DNA of 64,000 nucleotides from DASQPR01 sp963797605 (GTDB lineage: Bacteria > Actinomycetota > Actinomycetes > Mycobacteriales > Micromonosporaceae), in the NCBI GenBank assembly GCA_963797605.1, contig CAWCPX010000009.1:620001-684000 (forward strand), read 5' to 3'. Both the position numbers and the translations under genes were made by a program. The stretch's first letter is position 1. Each line of letters starts with the position of its first letter. Below the pieces are notes generated by a model. That model worked only from the letters and a program-made list of their open reading frames with translations, ran no database searches and was not told where the DNA came from. This document shows, piece after piece, positions 61,012 through 64,000 of this stretch.

Positions 61012-61027
61012 CTGACAACGTTGTCAG
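61012..61027. promoter_or_regulatory. LacI-type operator before the SGNH esterase gene
   Basis: CTGACAACGTTGTCAG is a perfect 16-bp palindrome with the central CG typical of LacI-family sites. It lies 83 bp upstream of the esterase start and 35 bp after the previous stop. Confidence 0.65.
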
Positions 61028-61109
61028 CTTCTGGCATTTCGCGGTCCCGACCGTGAGATCGTGCGGCTCCCCGGCCCACGCATCGCGGTCGTCTCGGATG
61101 AGGTGCGCC

Positions 61110-62804
61110 ATGCGACGTTTCGGGCATGTGCTGTCGACACTGGCCGTGGTCCTGCTGGTCACCGGCCTGATATCCATCGCGGCTCCGACGCACGCCCGCG
61201 CGTCCGTCGGCAGTCGTCCGATCAAGATCATGCCGTTGGGTGACTCGATCACGTACGGCGGAGGCAGCAGCACCGGGTCGAGCTACCGCGCCGATCTGTG
61301 GAACCGGCTGGTCGTGCAGGCCGGCTACGATATCGACTTCGTCGGGTCGCAGCAGTCCGGATCGCTGCCCGACACCGACAACGAGGGCCACTCCGGCTGG
61401 CGGATCGACCAGATCGCGGCGAACATCAACGGCTGGATGGCCACCTACCAGCCCGATGTCGTCCTGCTGCACATCGGCACCAACGACATGAACCAGAACT
61501 ACCAGGTGAGCACGGCTCCGCAGCGGCTCGGAGCGCTGCTCGACCAGATTCTCGCCGACCGGCCCGCGACCACGATCCTGGTGGCGAAGATCGTGCCGTC
61601 GACCGACCCGACCATCCAGTCACGGATCGCCGCGTACAACGCCGCACTGCCGGCCGTCGTCGCCGCCCGGGGCAGCCACGCGCAGCTCGTCGACCTGTCG
61701 GTGCTCTCCACGGCCACCGACATGAGCGACGCGCTGCACCCGAACGACACCGGCTACCTGCGGATGTCGGTGCGGTGGTATTCGGCACTGGAGAATGTGC
61801 TCGGTGACGGTCGTGACTGGCCGCTCTTCACGAACGGCTTCGAAGCCGGCGAGGCGCCCGCCACCTGGAAGGACACGCCGGCCGCCGCGATCAACGTCGG
61901 CGGCTACTGCTGCGGCCTGACGGCGATGGAGTCGTCGGCGCGCACCGAGGGCGTCGCACACGGTGGCGTCAGCGCGCTGATGTACTCCGGCAGCGACAAC
62001 TCCGCGACACAGTCGTACTCGTACGCGGAGCTCTTCAGCACGGATCTGCCCGTCACAGCCCGTGGCGTGCTGTCCTACTGGATCTATCCGCAGCAGGTCA
62101 CGGGCGAGTACGTCGCCGTGGACCTGCAACTGACCGACGGAAGCGACCTGCGGGACTCGGGTGCCGTGGACCAGTACGGCGTACGCGCGCATCCGCAGTA
62201 CCAGGGGCAGGGCGGCCACCTGGCGCCGAACACGTGGAACCTGGTCCGCGTGAGCCTGGCACCGCTGGCCGGGCGCACCATCTCGCGGATCGACGTCGGA
62301 TTCGACCGCCCCACCGGCACCGGCACCTTCCGGGGCTACGTCGACGACCTCACGATCAGCGACGAGGGCGGCGCGTACCCGGGCGCGAACCTGGCCCTGC
62401 ACGCCGCGAGCACCGGCAGCGCGCCCTGCGCCACGACCGAGTCCGCCGACAAGGCCGTCGACGGCGTCATCGCCGGCAACAGCAAATGGTGCAGCGGTGT
62501 CGGGGCCGCGACGCTGCAGGTCGATCTGGGCGCCCCGGCCACGATCCGCCGCTTCGTGATCCGGCACGCGGCGGCCGGTGGCGAGACGCCGGTGTGGAAC
62601 ACCCGCGGCTTCACGATCGCCGTGAGCAGCGACGGCACCGCGTGGACGACGGTGGTGAGCGTGTCCGCGAACGCCGATGGCGTCACGACGAACACGGTGC
62701 CCGCGACGTCCGCCCGGTACGCGCGGCTGACCGTGATCACACCGACGCAGGACGGCAGCGCGCCCGCGGCCCGCATCTACGAATTCGAGATCGACGGAGC
62801 CTGA
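61110..62804 (+). CDS. Secreted SGNH/GDSL esterase with C-terminal discoidin domain
   Basis: A 564-aa exported protein. The signal peptide covers about 1-31 (THARA cleavage region). The SGNH hydrolase domain (about 35-235) has block I GDSITYG, the oxyanion Gly/Asn in HIGTNDMN and the catalytic Asp/His in DALHPND. A jelly-roll-like middle domain (about 245-430) and an F5/8-type C domain (about 435-564, LALHAASTGSAPC to YEFEIDG) should bind glycans. It likely removes ester groups from polysaccharides. GAGGTG before the ATG at 61110 fixes the start; the LacI-type site suggests sugar control. Confidence 0.85.
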   Translation: MRRFGHVLSTLAVVLLVTGLISIAAPTHARASVGSRPIKIMPLGDSITYGGGSSTGSSYRADLWNRLVVQAGYDIDFVGSQQSGSLPDTDNEGHSGWRIDQIAANINGWMATYQPDVVLLHIGTNDMNQNYQVSTAPQRLGALLDQILADRPATTILVAKIVPSTDPTIQSRIAAYNAALPAVVAARGSHAQLVDLSVLSTATDMSDALHPNDTGYLRMSVRWYSALENVLGDGRDWPLFTNGFEAGEAPATWKDTPAAAINVGGYCCGLTAMESSARTEGVAHGGVSALMYSGSDNSATQSYSYAELFSTDLPVTARGVLSYWIYPQQVTGEYVAVDLQLTDGSDLRDSGAVDQYGVRAHPQYQGQGGHLAPNTWNLVRVSLAPLAGRTISRIDVGFDRPTGTGTFRGYVDDLTISDEGGAYPGANLALHAASTGSAPCATTESADKAVDGVIAGNSKWCSGVGAATLQVDLGAPATIRRFVIRHAAAGGETPVWNTRGFTIAVSSDGTAWTTVVSVSANADGVTTNTVPATSARYARLTVITPTQDGSAPAARIYEFEIDGA

Positions 62805-62864
62805 CCGGCGGAACGCGCGTGCGGGACATGCGGCGAACCACATGTCCCGCACCGGCGAGATAAC

Positions 62865-64000
62865 CTAGTCGTTGATCAGGTCGAACTCCTCCCACGGCCC
62901 GATCGCGGTCCGGTTCGCGATCAGTGCGGCGGCCCCGGCGTTCTCGGCTGTCACGTAGTCACCGTTGGCCTGCGCTTTCAGGCTGATGCTGCCGTCCGAA
63001 TTGTGGATCAACTGGAACGTCTCCCACGGGCCGACCGCCGTCCGGTTGGCGATCAACGACGACGCGCCGGCGTTCTCGGCCGTCACCAGCATGTTGTTCG
63101 CGTGTGCCCGCAGTGCGATGTTCCCGTTGCCCTGGTCGAGCAGGTCGTACGACTGCGCCGCGCCGATCGTCGTGCTGTTCGCGATCAGGGGCGACGAGCC
63201 GGCCGTGACGTACATGTTGTTCGCGTGCGCCCGCAGGCTGACCACCTGCGTCGTCGTTGACGAGATGCCGAGCGCGAAGATGTGCATCGCCACGGTGTGA
63301 GCGGCCGCGTCGGCGCTGACGTACGGCAACACGACCGCCTTCACGGTCTTGCCCGCGATCAGTGGCACCGACGCGTACGACATGTGCACGGTCTGCGTCT
63401 GCTGGCCGCCACCGTTGTTGAGGTAGGACAGCGTCGCGGCGAAGTCACCGCCCAGCGCGGCGCCGTTCGACCACCAGTCGGAGAACGACAGCGAGAAGGC
63501 CTGGCTGGTGCCGTCGGTGTAGACGATCTGCCCGGCCCCCGACGTCGTGCCGTAGGCGGACGCGCCGAACACCCCGAGCGTCGTGCCGGTGCCGGACAGG
63601 GGCACCGTCTGCCCGCTCGCGATGATGTTGTCCGAGACACCGGCGGCCACGTTCGGCCAGGTGAAGGTCATTCCGTCGTGGCGGAACGTCGCGCCCGGGC
63701 TCAAGCCGGCCGCCGCGAGCGCCTGCGCCGAGAAGCTGGCTCCCCCGCCGTCGAAGTTGCCGGGCGTGGTGTTCGTGTCGTTGCTGATGCCGACGTTGCC
63801 GTAGGCCGCCGGGATCGACGCGTACGCGACGTTGGTCGACCCGGAATCGCTGAACGGGCCGGTGCCGGTGAGCGTGGCCTGCGCCGACAGCGGGAAGTTG
63901 CCCGGAGCCGTGCCGGCCGGCGCGGTGACCTGCCATGTCGTCGTCACGGTCTGCCCGGCCGCCACGGACGCGAACGTCGACGCGGTCGTCGCGTGCGTCG
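62865..64000 (-). CDS. Secreted glycoside-hydrolase-type protein, C-terminal part with fascin-like repeats
   Basis: The frame is open to the window edge: 377 visible codons and no start. From the visible N-terminal side there is an NEW3-type beta-sandwich (TWQVTAPAGTAPGNFPLSAQ), then a sandwich common at the end of actinobacterial glycosidases (YGNVGISNDTNTTPGNFDGG, FTWPNVAAGVSDNIIASGQ, FSLSFSDWW), then three fascin-like beta-trefoil units (VSLRAHANNMYVTA, IALRAHANNMLVTAENAG, ISLKAQANGDYVTAENAG), each ending LIANxTxIG. The catalytic domain lies outside. Convergent with the SGNH esterase gene. Confidence 0.75.
   Translation of the reverse strand, partial: THATTASTFASVAAGQTVTTTWQVTAPAGTAPGNFPLSAQATLTGTGPFSDSGSTNVAYASIPAAYGNVGISNDTNTTPGNFDGGGASFSAQALAAAGLSPGATFRHDGMTFTWPNVAAGVSDNIIASGQTVPLSGTGTTLGVFGASAYGTTSGAGQIVYTDGTSQAFSLSFSDWWSNGAALGGDFAATLSYLNNGGGQQTQTVHMSYASVPLIAGKTVKAVVLPYVSADAAAHTVAMHIFALGISSTTTQVVSLRAHANNMYVTAGSSPLIANSTTIGAAQSYDLLDQGNGNIALRAHANNMLVTAENAGASSLIANRTAVGPWETFQLIHNSDGSISLKAQANGDYVTAENAGAAALIANRTAIGPWEEFDLIND

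Overview
The window is high-G+C actinomycete DNA. GTG and TTG starts are common, many genes have a TANNNT-like hexamer 6-8 nt before the start codon and no ribosome binding site (leaderless transcripts), and several families are typical of filamentous actinobacteria (DUF2252, DUF6343, DUF2795, SCO2521-SCO2524, F420/LLM oxidoreductases, SecA2). The order Micromonosporales is a reasonable guess, but nothing here fixes the genus. No rRNA, tRNA, CRISPR array or transposase gene was seen.

Layout. 0-8.5 kb: the 5' end of a DUF2252 gene, a glutamic-peptidase-fold protein, a run of small stress-type genes (two DUF2795-like), a broken FUSC transporter gene, a hemerythrin and malate synthase. 8.5-16.7 kb: a methyltransferase, a CPA1 Na+/H+ antiporter, a secreted GH87-like alpha-1,3-glucanase with two discoidin domains, and secA2. 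The last two carry many frameshifts. 16.7-22.5 kb: a minus-strand operon for D-glucarate oxidation to 2-oxoglutarate (kdgD, glucarate dehydratase, an unknown TIM-barrel-like protein, KGSA dehydrogenase, IclR regulator). 22.9-29.5 kb: mixed small metabolic genes, including zinc-free ribosomal protein bL36 behind a Zur-like box, and a TetR/SnoaL/SDR unit. 29.5-35.8 kb: an aromatic-degradation cluster (flavin phenol hydroxylase, citryl-CoA-lyase-like protein, CoA-transferase, IclR regulator, LigB/LigA extradiol dioxygenase). The same 16-bp palindrome lies in all three of its promoter regions.

35.8-49.8 kb is the most unusual part. After an NhaA-DsbA fusion come three tightly coupled genes of the SCO2524, SCO2523 (variant P-loop) and SCO2522 families, then a convergent SCO2521 gene. 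Divergent from that is a large DUF4062-NACHT-HEAT NTPase, followed by a SLOG-fold protein and a membrane TrkA-N/RyR protein. SLOG and RyR domains belong to predicted nucleotide-signal conflict systems, and NACHT-HEAT proteins include anti-phage NLR-like sensors, so the block looks like a defence or signalling island built around the uncharacterised SCO2521-2524 set.

49.9-64 kb: nitroreductase, LLM oxidoreductase, a nitronate monooxygenase remnant, murB, an ATP-dependent DNA ligase, a ROK protein without an HTH, a beta-propeller lipoprotein, YceI, a methyltransferase, an LLM-hemerythrin fusion, an ARMT1/DUF89 protein, a secreted SGNH esterase behind a LacI-type operator, and the 3' end of a large secreted protein with fascin-like repeats.

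Five genes (FUSC, malate synthase, GH87, secA2, glucarate dehydratase), all before 21.4 kb, are interrupted by single-base frameshifts although the protein sequence continues intact in another frame. Local assembly error is the simplest explanation; their coordinates span the whole reconstructed gene.
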